DNA of 64,000 bases from Comamonadaceae bacterium (GTDB lineage: Bacteria > Pseudomonadota > Gammaproteobacteria > Burkholderiales > Burkholderiaceae_C): assembly GCA_021299875.1 (NCBI GenBank), contig JAJTEW010000010.1, positions 62,001 through 126,000 of the forward strand, written 5' to 3'. The position numbers and the translations under genes are program-made. The notes below the pieces were generated by a model. That model searched no databases, had not been told where the DNA came from, and was given only the letters and a program-made list of their open reading frames with translations. This document shows positions 35,779-45,977 of this stretch, piece after piece; position 1 is the first letter of the stretch; every line of letters begins with the position of its first letter.

Positions 35779-35858
35779 TGGGGTAGATTGAGCGCTTGCC
35801 TCTGGGGCGCTGTGCCGCCCTACGAACGCCTGCCCGGTTTGCGCCGCGCAGGCGTTTT

Positions 35859-37034
35859 TCATGGGGATTTTTTCAATGGCGAGTGCTGCTGCAGCGCTTC
35901 GAGATAGTTCTCCACCCCAGTTTTTTCCCGTTCCAAAAACCGTGCCACCGCCTCAGAAAACGCCGGGTGCGCCAGCCAGTGGGCGCTGTGCGTGGGCGTG
36001 GGCAGCAGGGCACGGGCCATTTTGTGTTCGCCTTGGGCGCCGCCCTCAAAGCGCTTAACGCCGTTGGCGATGCACCATTCGATGGGCTGGTAATAGCAAG
36101 CCTCAAAGTGCAGGCAGTCCACCCGCGCAAGGGCTCCCCAATAGCGGCCGTAGGCCACTTCGGGCTGGCCTTGGGCGTTCAGGTGCAGGCCGATCAGGCT
36201 GATGCCAATCGGCAGTGACTCGTGTTCAGCCACAAACAGCAGCCAGTTGGCGGCCATATCGGTTCGCATGGATTCAAAAAACGCCGGGGTCAGATAAGGC
36301 GGGTTGCCGTGCTCCCAATAGGTTTGCTGGTAGCAGCGCAGCAGCAGTGCCCAGTCTTCAGCCGTCATATGAGGGCCACGCACGGCGCGAAAGTGCACGC
36401 CCGCCTCCTGCACTTTGCGGCGCTCTTGCCGGATTTTTTTGCGCTTTTCTTGCGTCAGGCTGGCCAAAAAGTCATCGAAGTCGTGCCAGCCCTGGTTTTG
36501 CCAATGGAACTGCACCTGGTCGCGCTGCAGCAGCCCGGCTTGTTCGCAGGCCTGCAGGTCGTGCGGGCTGGCAAACAAAATGTGCAGCGAGGGGATGTTG
36601 TTGGTTTGGCAAATGTCCAGCAAGGCGGCGAGCAGGGCTTGGCGGGCGGCGTCCGATTCGGCCAGCAAGCGGCTGCCCGGCACGGGCGTAAAAGGTGGTG
36701 CAACCAGGGCTTTGGGGTAATAAGCCAGGCCGTGGCGCTGGTAGGCGTCGGCCCAGGCGTGGTCAAACACATATTCTCCGCGGGAGTGGGTCTTGATGTA
36801 CAGGGGGCAGGCGGCTGCCAACACATCGCCTTGGGGCGTGGCCCGCCAAAGGCTGATGACTCGCAGCGTCCAGCCGGTCTCGGGCGAAGCCGATTGGCTG
36901 GTCTGCATGGCCAACAAATAGGCATGCTGCATGAAGGGGGAAGGCGCATCTTGCTGGGACAGCAGTGCGTCCCAAGCCTCAGGTGCGATGGCACTCAGGT
37001 CGTCTTGCACCCGGGTGACATAATTCAAGCTCAC
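35859..37034 (-). CDS. COG3146-type GNAT family N-acyltransferase
   Basis: About 391 residues of the COG3146 family (peptidoglycan-biosynthesis-like, GNAT fold), common in proteobacteria without an assigned reaction. Features: SPFMQHAYLLAMQTSQSA near the N-terminus, HAWADAYQRHGLAYYPKALV, SLTQEKRKKIRQERRKVQEAG and a C-terminal FEGGAQGEHKMARALLPTPT. The start is taken as GTG at 37034 (GGAAAAT before it), since the longer frame to 37172 would overlap nadE. Starts diverge from nadE with only 16 bases between. Confidence 0.8.
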   Translation of the reverse strand: MSLNYVTRVQDDLSAIAPEAWDALLSQQDAPSPFMQHAYLLAMQTSQSASPETGWTLRVISLWRATPQGDVLAAACPLYIKTHSRGEYVFDHAWADAYQRHGLAYYPKALVAPPFTPVPGSRLLAESDAARQALLAALLDICQTNNIPSLHILFASPHDLQACEQAGLLQRDQVQFHWQNQGWHDFDDFLASLTQEKRKKIRQERRKVQEAGVHFRAVRGPHMTAEDWALLLRCYQQTYWEHGNPPYLTPAFFESMRTDMAANWLLFVAEHESLPIGISLIGLHLNAQGQPEVAYGRYWGALARVDCLHFEACYYQPIEWCIANGVKRFEGGAQGEHKMARALLPTPTHSAHWLAHPAFSEAVARFLEREKTGVENYLEALQQHSPLKKSP

Positions 37035-37050
37035 ATTTTCCAGCACCTGT

Positions 37051-38724
37051 ATGACTCTCCAAATTCGTGTGGCCCAGCTCAACTTTGTCGTCGGTGACAT
37101 GCCTGGTAATGCCCGCAAAATCATCGATTTCGCCACTCGGGCGCATGCCGAGGGTGTGCGCTTGGTGCTCACGCCCGAGCTGTCGATTTGCGGTTATGCG
37201 GCCGAAGACTTGTTGCTGCGCCCCGCTTTCATTGACGCCTGTGATGATGCCCTGAAAACAGTGGCCCGCGAACTGGCTGGGTTAAAAGGTTTGCATGTGG
37301 TGGTGGGCCACCCCGAAGGCGGCGGCTTGCGCACACGCAGCGTGGCGGTGACGCGCCGCCACAACCGCGCCAGCGTGCTGTGCGAGGGGCAGGTGGTCTG
37401 CGCTTACGACAAACGCGAGCTGCCCAACTACCAAGTGTTTGACGAGCGCCGTTACTTCACCCCAGGCCATGGGGTGGGCGTGTTCGAGGTCGAGGGCGTG
37501 CGGGTGGGTTTGCTGATTTGCGAAGACGCTTGGTTTGACGAGCCTGCCCGCTTGGCGCGTGACGCAGGCGCTCAGGTTTTGGCGGTGTTGAACGCCTCGC
37601 CTTTCCATGCAGGCAAAGGCCCGGAGCGCGAGCAACGCATGCGCGAGCGGGTGGCCGATTGCGGCTTGCCCCTGATTTACGCGCACCTGGTCGGTGGGCA
37701 AGACGAGGTGATTTTTGAAGGTCGCTCGTTTGCGCTCAATGCCCAAGGCCAATCCGTGGCGCGGGCCGAGGGCTTTCGCGAGGCCGATTTGGCGTTGCAA
37801 GCGGTGCTGGGTCAGCAGGGCGTGGCACTCACTGCTGCAGCCGAGGCCTTGGTGCCTTTGGCCAGCGCCGATGCAGAGTTGTGGGATGCGCTGGTGCTGG
37901 GTGTGCGCGACTATTTGGGCAAGAACGGCTTCAGGGGTGCGATATTGGGCCTGTCGGGTGGCATCGACTCGGCGTTGGTGCTGGCGATAGCGGTGGATGC
38001 GATCGGGGCCGACAAGATCCACGCGGTGATGATGCCTTCACCCTACACGGCCGACATCAGCTGGATCGATTCGCGAGACATGGTCAAACGTTTGAATGTG
38101 CGTTACGACGAGATCTCGATTGCGCCCCTGTTCGATGGATTCAAACTGGCGCTGTCAGCCCAGTTTGAGGGTCTGAAAGAAGACACCACCGAAGAAAACA
38201 TCCAGGCGCGCATTCGTGGCACGCTGCTCATGGCGCTGTCCAACAAGACCGGGGCAATTGTGCTGACCACCGGCAACAAAAGTGAGATGGCCACGGGTTA
38301 CTGCACGTTGTATGGTGACATGGCGGGTGGCTTTGCGGTGATCAAAGACGTGGTCAAAACCCGCGTGTTTGACTTGGCCCGCTGGCGCAACCTGAACGAC
38401 CCCTATGGCACGGGCAGCCAGCCGATCCCCGAGCGAATCATCACCCGGCCGCCCAGCGCCGAGCTGCGCCCCGACCAGAAAGACCAGGACAGCCTGCCCG
38501 CTTATGAGGTGCTGGACGCGATCATCCAGCGTTACATGGAAAACGACGAGGGCGTGGAAGCGCTGATCGCTGATGGCTTTGAGCGCGCCGATGTGGAGAA
38601 AGTGACCCGCCTGATCAAGCTCAACGAGTACAAACGCCGCCAGTCGCCCGTGGGCATTCGTGTGACGCACCGCAGTTTCGGCAAGGATTGGCGTTATCCT
38701 ATGACCAACAAGTTTCGCGCCTGA
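37051..38724 (+). CDS. nadE: Glutamine-dependent NAD+ synthetase
   Basis: Makes NAD from deamido-NAD with glutamine as nitrogen donor, 557 residues. The N-terminal amidase (nitrilase fold) has its Glu-Lys-Cys triad in LTPELSICGY, DKRELPNYQVFDE and LICEDAWF; the C-terminal synthetase has the P-loop GLSGGIDSALV and TTGNKSEMATGYCTLYGD. Full length for the glutamine-using class. It is followed 35 bases later by glnB, so both may be one operon connecting glutamine supply to nitrogen signalling. Confidence 0.96.
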   Translation: MTLQIRVAQLNFVVGDMPGNARKIIDFATRAHAEGVRLVLTPELSICGYAAEDLLLRPAFIDACDDALKTVARELAGLKGLHVVVGHPEGGGLRTRSVAVTRRHNRASVLCEGQVVCAYDKRELPNYQVFDERRYFTPGHGVGVFEVEGVRVGLLICEDAWFDEPARLARDAGAQVLAVLNASPFHAGKGPEREQRMRERVADCGLPLIYAHLVGGQDEVIFEGRSFALNAQGQSVARAEGFREADLALQAVLGQQGVALTAAAEALVPLASADAELWDALVLGVRDYLGKNGFRGAILGLSGGIDSALVLAIAVDAIGADKIHAVMMPSPYTADISWIDSRDMVKRLNVRYDEISIAPLFDGFKLALSAQFEGLKEDTTEENIQARIRGTLLMALSNKTGAIVLTTGNKSEMATGYCTLYGDMAGGFAVIKDVVKTRVFDLARWRNLNDPYGTGSQPIPERIITRPPSAELRPDQKDQDSLPAYEVLDAIIQRYMENDEGVEALIADGFERADVEKVTRLIKLNEYKRRQSPVGIRVTHRSFGKDWRYPMTNKFRA

Positions 38725-38747
38725 TGGTGCGTTTTGAATATCTTTAA

Positions 38748-39098
<351 letters not shown>

Positions 39099-39183
39099 TG
39101 GGGTGAGCAGGGCCTTGATGCAAAGGCCTGCATGGGTCATCGGAGGCAGGTGGTGCTGCAGCCACCGGAACTTTGTCAGTCGA

Positions 39184-39795
39184 TCAGATCAATTCGACTT
39201 TGGCGCGGGGTGACAAGCCCGCTTTTTGTACCAAATTTTGCAGCAGCGCTTCGGGCTCGGTGCCCAGCGAGACGAGTTCGGTTTGCCAGTCGGCCATGAA
39301 GCCTTGCTCAACCACTTGGCCGATGAAGGCCATCAGGCCGTCGTAATAACCCAAACTGTTGAGTATGCCCACGGGTTTCTCGTGGTAGCCCAGCTGACGC
39401 CAGGTCCACACCTCAAAAAGCTCTTCAAACGTACCGATGCCACCGGGTAGGGCCAAAAAGGCGTCGGCCTTCTCAGCCATGAGGCGTTTGCGCTCGTGCA
39501 TGGTGTCCACCACATGCAACTCGGTGCAACCGTGGTGGGCCCATTCTTTCTCGACCAGAGCAGCAGGAATGATGCCGACCACCGTGCCGCCAGCCGCCAT
39601 GGTGGCTTCGGCCACCAGGCCCATCAGCCCGTTGCGCCCGCCGCCATAGACCAGTTGACCGCCATGCGCGCCGATCCAGGTGCCCACCTGCCGCGCGATT
39701 TGTGCAAACTCGGGTTGATTGCCGGGTTTGGAGCCGCAGTAGACGCAGACCGAAAAAGCGGGCCGGGCCGCTGGGATTGAAAGGGGGTGGTTCAT
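39184..39795 (-). CDS. LOG family protein (TIGR00730, nucleoside 5'-monophosphate phosphoribohydrolase)
   Basis: A 203-residue Rossmann-like protein with the LOG signature: FSVCVYCGSKPGN, LVYGGGRNGLMGLVA and ALPGGIGTFEELFEVWTW (the PGGxGTxxE motif). Characterised relatives remove ribose phosphate from cytokinin or AMP; the bacterial role here is not known. The ATG at 39795 is used; the frame extends further. It begins 7 bases after the RDD gene stop and is the last gene of the sigma-factor operon. Confidence 0.88.
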   Translation of the reverse strand: MNHPLSIPAARPAFSVCVYCGSKPGNQPEFAQIARQVGTWIGAHGGQLVYGGGRNGLMGLVAEATMAAGGTVVGIIPAALVEKEWAHHGCTELHVVDTMHERKRLMAEKADAFLALPGGIGTFEELFEVWTWRQLGYHEKPVGILNSLGYYDGLMAFIGQVVEQGFMADWQTELVSLGTEPEALLQNLVQKAGLSPRAKVELI

Positions 39796-39802
39796 GGGCT
39801 GT

Positions 39803-40342
39803 TCAGAGGGCAGAAACCAAGCGGGTGCCCGCCCAAGCGTCGTGCCAGAACTGACGCTGAGGATGAAAGCGGCTGAGCCAGGCCCAGACCATGATCCAGA
39901 CAAAGATCAGCAAGCCGATCGAGCCCGGTGGCAGGCCCAAGGGGATGGTCAGCAGCAAGGGTGGCAAAAACCACATCCAGCTCAACACGTAGCGCAGCAG
40001 GGCGCGGCTTTGGCTCAGGGGCAGGCCTTGCGCGCTGACGACTTTCACGTGCCAGGTTTTCATGGCCAGGGTCTGGCCCCGGTGCCAAAACCAAGTGAAG
40101 TAAATGCCCAGCACCAAAAACAGGAAGGCCTGCAGGCCGGGACGGTTGTCCAAGGCATGGCGGGTTTGGCTCAGGCTGCTGAACAGATAGCCTGCAATGA
40201 ACACGACACCGAATAGCAGCATGCCTTCATACAACCAACAGGCCATGCGCCGCTTGAGTGAGGGAGCCTGAAGGGGGTGGCTAAGAGGCGGTGAGGGTGC
40301 CGTGGCGTCGGGCGTGGGGGTGGCAGGCTTGCGCAGGGTCAT
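39803..40342 (-). CDS. RDD family membrane protein
   Basis: A 179-residue inner-membrane protein. It has the RDD-type first helix starting LKRRMACWLYEGMLLFGVVF (the Arg-Asp positions are Arg-Met and Tyr-Glu here, so only part of the motif is kept), further helices, and FWHDAWAGTRLVSAL at the end. The family function is largely unknown; some members act in ion homeostasis. The ATGA overlap at 40339-40342 couples it to the upstream DUF3106 gene. Confidence 0.8.
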   Translation of the reverse strand: MTLRKPATPTPDATAPSPPLSHPLQAPSLKRRMACWLYEGMLLFGVVFIAGYLFSSLSQTRHALDNRPGLQAFLFLVLGIYFTWFWHRGQTLAMKTWHVKVVSAQGLPLSQSRALLRYVLSWMWFLPPLLLTIPLGLPPGSIGLLIFVWIMVWAWLSRFHPQRQFWHDAWAGTRLVSAL

Positions 40343-41109
40343 GAAGGCTTGAATTGGGCGTCAGCGGGTTGCGGCAGCAGGGTTTTGGGGTGGACCGGCT
40401 GGCGGGGCGCTATGGTTTGGAAAATGCGGTTGCCATCGGCCGGCAGAGGAGGGGGCTTCACCAGACGCTTGTTGGGTGGGGCTGTGCTGCGCGCACCGCT
40501 TTTCAGGGGGGGCTTGATGCCGGTGTTGAGTTGGTCTTTTTCAGCCTCTGACAATTGCTGATACGCCTCCCATTGCGCCCGTTTGTCTTCAATGGACAGG
40601 GATTGGGTGGTGTTGAAATTAAAGCGCGCAAGGCTGCGTTGGCGTGGGCTGAGTGTGGCCCATTCCCGCATGCGCCCATGCAAGATCACTTGCTCAGGGT
40701 CGCTCAGCTGGTAAAAGCCTCGGGCCAAGATCAACCATTTTTGTTTTTGCTGGGGGGTCAACCCATCCCATTGGTCTTTCAGGGGCAGTAAGGCTTGTTT
40801 TTGTCTCTTGCTCAATGAGGCCCACGCACGAGACTCTTCTGCGGCTATCTCAGGCACTGCGCGCTGTTCGGTTGCCATTGAGGCATCTGTGCGCGGTGCT
40901 GTCGGTGTAGGGGGCGGCGCGTCCGCTGTGGCCGTTTCTGCCGCAGGGGCAGAGGCTGATGCGGGGGAGTTGGACGTGGGGCTTTGTGCCAGCGCGGGCA
41001 AGCCAGCGAACAACAAACCCCCTGCCACCCAGCCACACAGCATCAGCTGGGACCGTGATGAGGTCGGCTTTGTGGCAGCAACCAGCCGGTGCAAACCCAG
41101 ATCAATCAT
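40339..41109 (-). CDS. DUF3106 domain protein, predicted exported
   Basis: A 256-residue protein with a signal-peptide-like segment (MLCGWVAGGLLFAGLPALAQ, about residues 23-42), an Ala/Pro/Thr-rich linker, then a Spy/CpxP-like helical region with repeats such as SKRQKQALLPLKDQW, LTPQQKQKWLILARGF and LSPRQRSLARFNF. This matches DUF3106. Starting at the internal ATG (41043) would give a normal signal peptide; the longer start overlaps DUF3619 by 8 bases. The periplasmic location is inference. No function is established. Confidence 0.8.
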   Translation of the reverse strand: MIDLGLHRLVAATKPTSSRSQLMLCGWVAGGLLFAGLPALAQSPTSNSPASASAPAAETATADAPPPTPTAPRTDASMATEQRAVPEIAAEESRAWASLSKRQKQALLPLKDQWDGLTPQQKQKWLILARGFYQLSDPEQVILHGRMREWATLSPRQRSLARFNFNTTQSLSIEDKRAQWEAYQQLSEAEKDQLNTGIKPPLKSGARSTAPPNKRLVKPPPLPADGNRIFQTIAPRQPVHPKTLLPQPADAQFKPS

Positions 41110-41542
41110 GTCGGTTGGGTTGGACCAGTTGGACTTTCAGAAATTGCAGAAAGCCCGGGTCGGTGTAGGCGTCGGGAGGCAGATCGTCCAGCAAAAGTGC
41201 AGAGTCAATGGAGGCGATGTCGGATTCTGTGAGTTCTTGCTGGATGACTTGCACCAAAACGAGGCCCATGACCAATGCCACCAAAGGCAAGGCGGAGGCA
41301 AGGATGCGCCACAGGCTCAAACCTTCATCACCAGGACCCGTCAGCGACCCATGGGCTTGAAGCGCTGTGCGATGACGCATCAGAAGAATGGGGGCGGGGC
41401 GAGATTCAAGAGCCCGGACACGCGCAATCCGCAAGCGCTCGCTGATGTCATGACCCATGGTTCGGGTGGCCAAGTCAAGTTGCTGGCTGAAATTGTGGCC
41501 CCAAAGGTCCATGTCGGCAGTGTGGGTGATGGGGTTTTTCAT
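41102..41542 (-). CDS. DUF3619 family membrane protein, candidate anti-sigma factor
   Basis: A 146-residue protein with a cytoplasmic N-terminal helix (LDLATRTMGHDISERLRIARVRALE), one membrane helix (about residues 78-102, ILASALPLVALVMGLVLVQV), and a short outer part DSALLLDDLPPDAYTDPGF. This is the layout of single-helix anti-sigma proteins, but no zinc motif is present, so the role is inference. The ATG at 41542 overlaps the sigma-factor stop in an ATGA, and its end overlaps DUF3106 by 8 bases. Confidence 0.75.
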   Translation of the reverse strand: MKNPITHTADMDLWGHNFSQQLDLATRTMGHDISERLRIARVRALESRPAPILLMRHRTALQAHGSLTGPGDEGLSLWRILASALPLVALVMGLVLVQVIQQELTESDIASIDSALLLDDLPPDAYTDPGFLQFLKVQLVQPNRHD

Positions 41543-42177
41543 GGTTTCATGCCTTGGTCTGACAAGGTTGTACTCAGTGCCAAAATGGCGCGGGAGCAAT
41601 GGGTTTTGACGCTGCCCTCAGAGCACCCCATCACTGCAGCGGTTTCAGACACATCCAGTTCCTCCCAATAACGCAGCAGGAAGGCTTCTCGTTGACGAGC
41701 AGGTAAATTCATGACGGCTTTTTCGATTTGCGCAACGGTTTGCATGCGTGAAACCAAGGACTCTGTGCTTTGCTGAGATGGTAAGTCGGTGTCCCCTGGC
41801 AGGACTTCAATAGACTCAAAGTGACCGGGACTTTCATCGTTTTCAAAGTCATCCCGGTTTGAAAACAGGGCGTTGCGCGTCTTTCGACGTCGGAACCAGT
41901 CCAAAACGGTGTTGGACAAAATCCTCTGAAACAACAGGGGGATCTCGGACAAAGGTTTGTCCGCATAGTTGGTGCACAACTTGATCATGCTGTCTTGGAC
42001 AATGTCCAAGGCAGCTTCTTCATCCCGGACGTGGTAATAGGCTCTTTTGAAAGCCTTTTTCTCCGCGCTTTTCAGAAAGTCAGACAGTTCTAGATCCGAG
42101 GCCAACTTGTTGAGCAGCGATGCTGTGTCCTGTGGTGAAGGGGCTTGAGGGTGCGGGTTGGAGCACTCCGAATGCAC
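41539..42177 (-). CDS. ECF-type RNA polymerase sigma factor
   Basis: A 212-residue sigma factor. Region 2 has FKRAYYHVRDEEAALDIVQDSMIKL and IPLLFQRILSNTVLDWFRRRKTRN (core and -10 contacts); region 4 has LPARQREAFLLRYWEELDVSETAAVMGCSEGSVKTHCSRA (quoted only in parts: LPARQREAFLLRYW, GCSEGSVKTHCSRA), the -35 reader. An acidic insert (EDF...ESPGHFESIEVL) lies between them. The start is GTG at 42177 with a weak ribosome site; the N-terminal 25 residues are Pro/Ser-rich. It leads an operon with DUF3619, DUF3106, RDD and LOG genes and diverges from ilvB (228 bases). Confidence 0.85.
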   Translation of the reverse strand: MHSECSNPHPQAPSPQDTASLLNKLASDLELSDFLKSAEKKAFKRAYYHVRDEEAALDIVQDSMIKLCTNYADKPLSEIPLLFQRILSNTVLDWFRRRKTRNALFSNRDDFENDESPGHFESIEVLPGDTDLPSQQSTESLVSRMQTVAQIEKAVMNLPARQREAFLLRYWEELDVSETAAVMGCSEGSVKTHCSRAILALSTTLSDQGMKP

Positions 42178-42405
42178 CTTGGATTATGGCACCGAGACGT
42201 GGGCCGTGAAACGGCAAGGTTCGTCTGTTCGGTAACAGTGCGATAATCTTGGGTTGCAATTGAAAAAACGCAAACGGATCACCGTCCGGCACTTTTACAG
42301 TTTGGTGCCCATGTCTGTGGTCTCAAGTCCCAAAGCCACTTCACAAGAGTCGCGCCCAGGGGCACCCAAGGTTTTTCGTTAGAGAAATTCACAAAGGTTG
42401 AATAT

Positions 42406-44178
42406 ATGGAAATCAATAAAGCCGAAATGGCATCCGCTGCGTCCGTCGCTTCTTCGGGTCAAGAATTGCGTGGGGCCGAAATTCTGGTCAAAGCGCTGCA
42501 GGCCGAAAACGTCGAGTTTGTCTGGGGTTACCCCGGTGGGGCTGTGCTCCACATCTACGACGCTTTTTACAAACAAGAAACCATTCAGCACGTGTTGGTG
42601 CGCCACGAACAAGCCGCGGTGCACGCGGCCGATGGCTACGCCCGTGCCACGGGTGAGGTGGGCGTGGCCTTGGTCACTTCAGGCCCTGGCCTGACCAATG
42701 CTGTGACCGGCATCGCTACGGCCTACATGGACAGCATCCCCATGGTCATCATCAGCGGGCAGGTGCCCACTGCGGCCATTGGCCTCGATGCCTTCCAGGA
42801 ATGCGACACCGTGGGCATCACCCGCCCCATCGTCAAGCACAACTTCTTGGTGAAAGATGCCAAGGACATGGCCGAGGTCATGAAAAAAGCGTTCCACATT
42901 GCCCGCACCGGCCGCCCAGGCCCGGTGGTGGTGGACGTGCCCAAGGACGTGTCTTTTAACAAAACCCTGTACACCGGCTACCCCGACAAGGTCGAGATGC
43001 GCTCTTACAACCCGGTGCGCAAGGGCCACGGCGGCCAGATCCGCAAGGCCATGCAGCTGTTGATGTCGGCCAAGCGCCCCTACATTTACACAGGCGGCGG
43101 TGTGTTGCTGAGCAACGCTAGCCCCGAGTTGCGCGCGCTGGTGGACATGCTGAACTTTCCGGTCACCAACACCTTGATGGGTTTGGGCGCTTTTCCGGCC
43201 AATGACCGCCGCTTCCTGGGCATGCTGGGCATGCACGGCACGCTGGAAGCCAACAACGCCATGCAAAACTGCGATGTTTTGTTGGCCGTGGGCGCCCGCT
43301 TTGACGACCGCGTCATTGGCAACCCCAAGCATTTTGCGCAAAACGAGCGCAAGATCATCCACATCGACATTGACCCTTCGAGCATCTCCAAACGCGTCAA
43401 GGTGGATGTGCCGATCGTGGGCGATGTCAAAGACGTGTTGATCGAGCTGATGGGCATGATCCGCGAGTCGGGTTTGAAGCCCGACAATCAGGCGCTGGCA
43501 CAGTGGTGGGAAACGGTCGAAGGCTGGCGCAGCCGCGATTGCATGAAGTACGACAGCAACAACAGCGTGGTCATCAAGCCGCAAAAGGTCATCGAGACCT
43601 TGTGGGACATGACCAAAGACGCCGACGCTTACATCACCTCCGATGTGGGCCAGCACCAGATGTGGGCTGCCCAGTACTACAAGTTCAACGAGCCGCGCCG
43701 CTGGATCAACTCTGGCGGTCTGGGCACCATGGGGGTGGGCATTCCTTACGCCATGGGCATCAAGCTGGCCAAGCCCGACAGCGAGGTTTATTGCGTGACG
43801 GGTGAAGGCTCGGTGCAAATGTGCATTCAGGAACTCTCGACCTGCCTGCAATACAACACGCCCATCAAAGTCGTGGCCCTGAACAATGGTTACTTGGGCA
43901 TGGTGCGACAGTGGCAAGAGATTGATTACTCCGGTCGTTACAGCCACAGCTACATGGATGCTTTGCCCGACTTCGTGAAGCTGGCCGAGGCCTATGGCCA
44001 CGTCGGCATCTTGGTGGAAAAGCCAGAGGATGTGGAGCCTGCTTTGCGCGAAGCACGCAGGCTCAAGGACCGCACGGTTTTTCTGGATATCCGTACGGAC
44101 CCGACTGAAAACGTGTTCCCCATGGTTCAGGCTGGCAAAGGCATCACCGAGATGCTGATGGGCTCTGAAGATCTTTAA
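42406..44178 (+). CDS. ilvB: Acetolactate synthase large subunit (biosynthetic)
   Basis: Thiamine diphosphate enzyme making acetolactate and acetohydroxybutyrate for valine, leucine and isoleucine; 590 residues. The catalytic Glu is in RHEQAAVHAADGYARATG, the quinone-like FAD region is in the middle domain, and the ThDP motif is GEGSVQMCIQELSTCLQYNT with NNGYLGMVRQWQ. It is followed by the regulatory subunit ilvH and ilvC. The 228-base upstream region holds two small hairpins but no leader peptide rich in branched-chain residues. Confidence 0.97.
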   Translation: MEINKAEMASAASVASSGQELRGAEILVKALQAENVEFVWGYPGGAVLHIYDAFYKQETIQHVLVRHEQAAVHAADGYARATGEVGVALVTSGPGLTNAVTGIATAYMDSIPMVIISGQVPTAAIGLDAFQECDTVGITRPIVKHNFLVKDAKDMAEVMKKAFHIARTGRPGPVVVDVPKDVSFNKTLYTGYPDKVEMRSYNPVRKGHGGQIRKAMQLLMSAKRPYIYTGGGVLLSNASPELRALVDMLNFPVTNTLMGLGAFPANDRRFLGMLGMHGTLEANNAMQNCDVLLAVGARFDDRVIGNPKHFAQNERKIIHIDIDPSSISKRVKVDVPIVGDVKDVLIELMGMIRESGLKPDNQALAQWWETVEGWRSRDCMKYDSNNSVVIKPQKVIETLWDMTKDADAYITSDVGQHQMWAAQYYKFNEPRRWINSGGLGTMGVGIPYAMGIKLAKPDSEVYCVTGEGSVQMCIQELSTCLQYNTPIKVVALNNGYLGMVRQWQEIDYSGRYSHSYMDALPDFVKLAEAYGHVGILVEKPEDVEPALREARRLKDRTVFLDIRTDPTENVFPMVQAGKGITEMLMGSEDL

Positions 44179-44311
44179 TTCATCACACTGGACGAATCTA
44201 TTGCCCGCCAAGCCTGCGCATTACCGTGCACAGGGGAGGGCGGCGAAAAACGGCAGTTTTCTGCACCCCAACTTTTCTGGTTGCATGCCGTCGCAAAAAG
44301 AGGAATCACAC

Positions 44312-44803
44312 ATGAAACACATCATTGCTGTATTGATTGAAAACGAAGCGGGCGCCTTGTCCCGCGTGGTGGGGCTGTTTTCGGCCCGTGGCTACAACAT
44401 CGAGTCCTTGACTGTGGCCCCAACCGAAGACCCCAGCTTGTCGCGCATGACCATCCAGACCACCGGTTCGGATGACGTGATCGAACAGATCACCAAGCAC
44501 CTGAACCGCCTGATCGAGGTGGTCAAGGTGGTCGACCTGACCGAAGGCGCTTACACCGAACGCGAGCTGATGCTCGTCAAAGTGCGTGCCGTGGGCAAGG
44601 AACGCGAAGAAATGAAACGCATGGCCGACATCTTCCGTGGCCGTGTGATTGATGTCACCGACAAGAGCTACACGATCGAGCTCACCGGTGACCAATCGAA
44701 GAACGACGCCTTTTTGGAGGCGATCGACCGCAGTGCCATCTTGGAGACCGTGCGCACCGGCGCTTGCGGTATCGGGCGCGGCGAGCGCATCTTGCGCGTC
44801 TAA
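44312..44803 (+). CDS. ilvH: Acetolactate synthase small (regulatory) subunit
   Basis: Regulatory partner of IlvB giving valine feedback inhibition, 163 residues. The N-terminal ACT domain MKHIIAVLIENEAGALSRVVGLFSARGYNIESL (quoted in part: LIENEAGALSRVVGLF) binds valine; a C-terminal ALS_ss domain follows. The start at 44312 is set by AAGAGGAATC and by family length; the frame extends further upstream. A 133-base gap separates it from ilvB, in which I see no further gene. Confidence 0.96.
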   Translation: MKHIIAVLIENEAGALSRVVGLFSARGYNIESLTVAPTEDPSLSRMTIQTTGSDDVIEQITKHLNRLIEVVKVVDLTEGAYTERELMLVKVRAVGKEREEMKRMADIFRGRVIDVTDKSYTIELTGDQSKNDAFLEAIDRSAILETVRTGACGIGRGERILRV

Positions 44804-44816
44804 ACTCAACCTTTGA

Positions 44817-45860
<1,044 letters not shown>

Positions 45861-45882
45861 TTTGCGGCTTGGGCAAAATTGG

Positions 45883-45907
45883 AAAAGGCCACTGCGGTGG
45901 CCTTTTT
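45883..45907 (+). terminator. Rho-independent terminator after ilvC
   Basis: AAAAGGCCAC (45883-45892) pairs with GTGGCCTTTT (45897-45906) around TGCG and is followed by TTTTTCTT. It lies 22 bases after the ilvC stop. Confidence 0.9.
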
Positions 45908-45977
45908 CTTGGGCGCTCGGTCTGCCTTAAACTTGACTGACAGGGATGGCGCCAACAAACTGAAACAGGAATGGACG

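Noticed and set aside
39100..39160. AGGGCCTT/AAAGGCCT stem after glnB as a terminator
   Set aside because: Stem is imperfect and no T tract follows; kept out for lack of support.
42311..42382. Short open frame before ilvB as a leader peptide
   Set aside because: MSVVSSPKATSQ and so on lacks a run of Ile, Val or Leu, and no terminator follows it.
42679..44211. 510-codon minus-strand open frame opposite ilvB
   Set aside because: His-rich shadow of the acetolactate synthase frame with no features.
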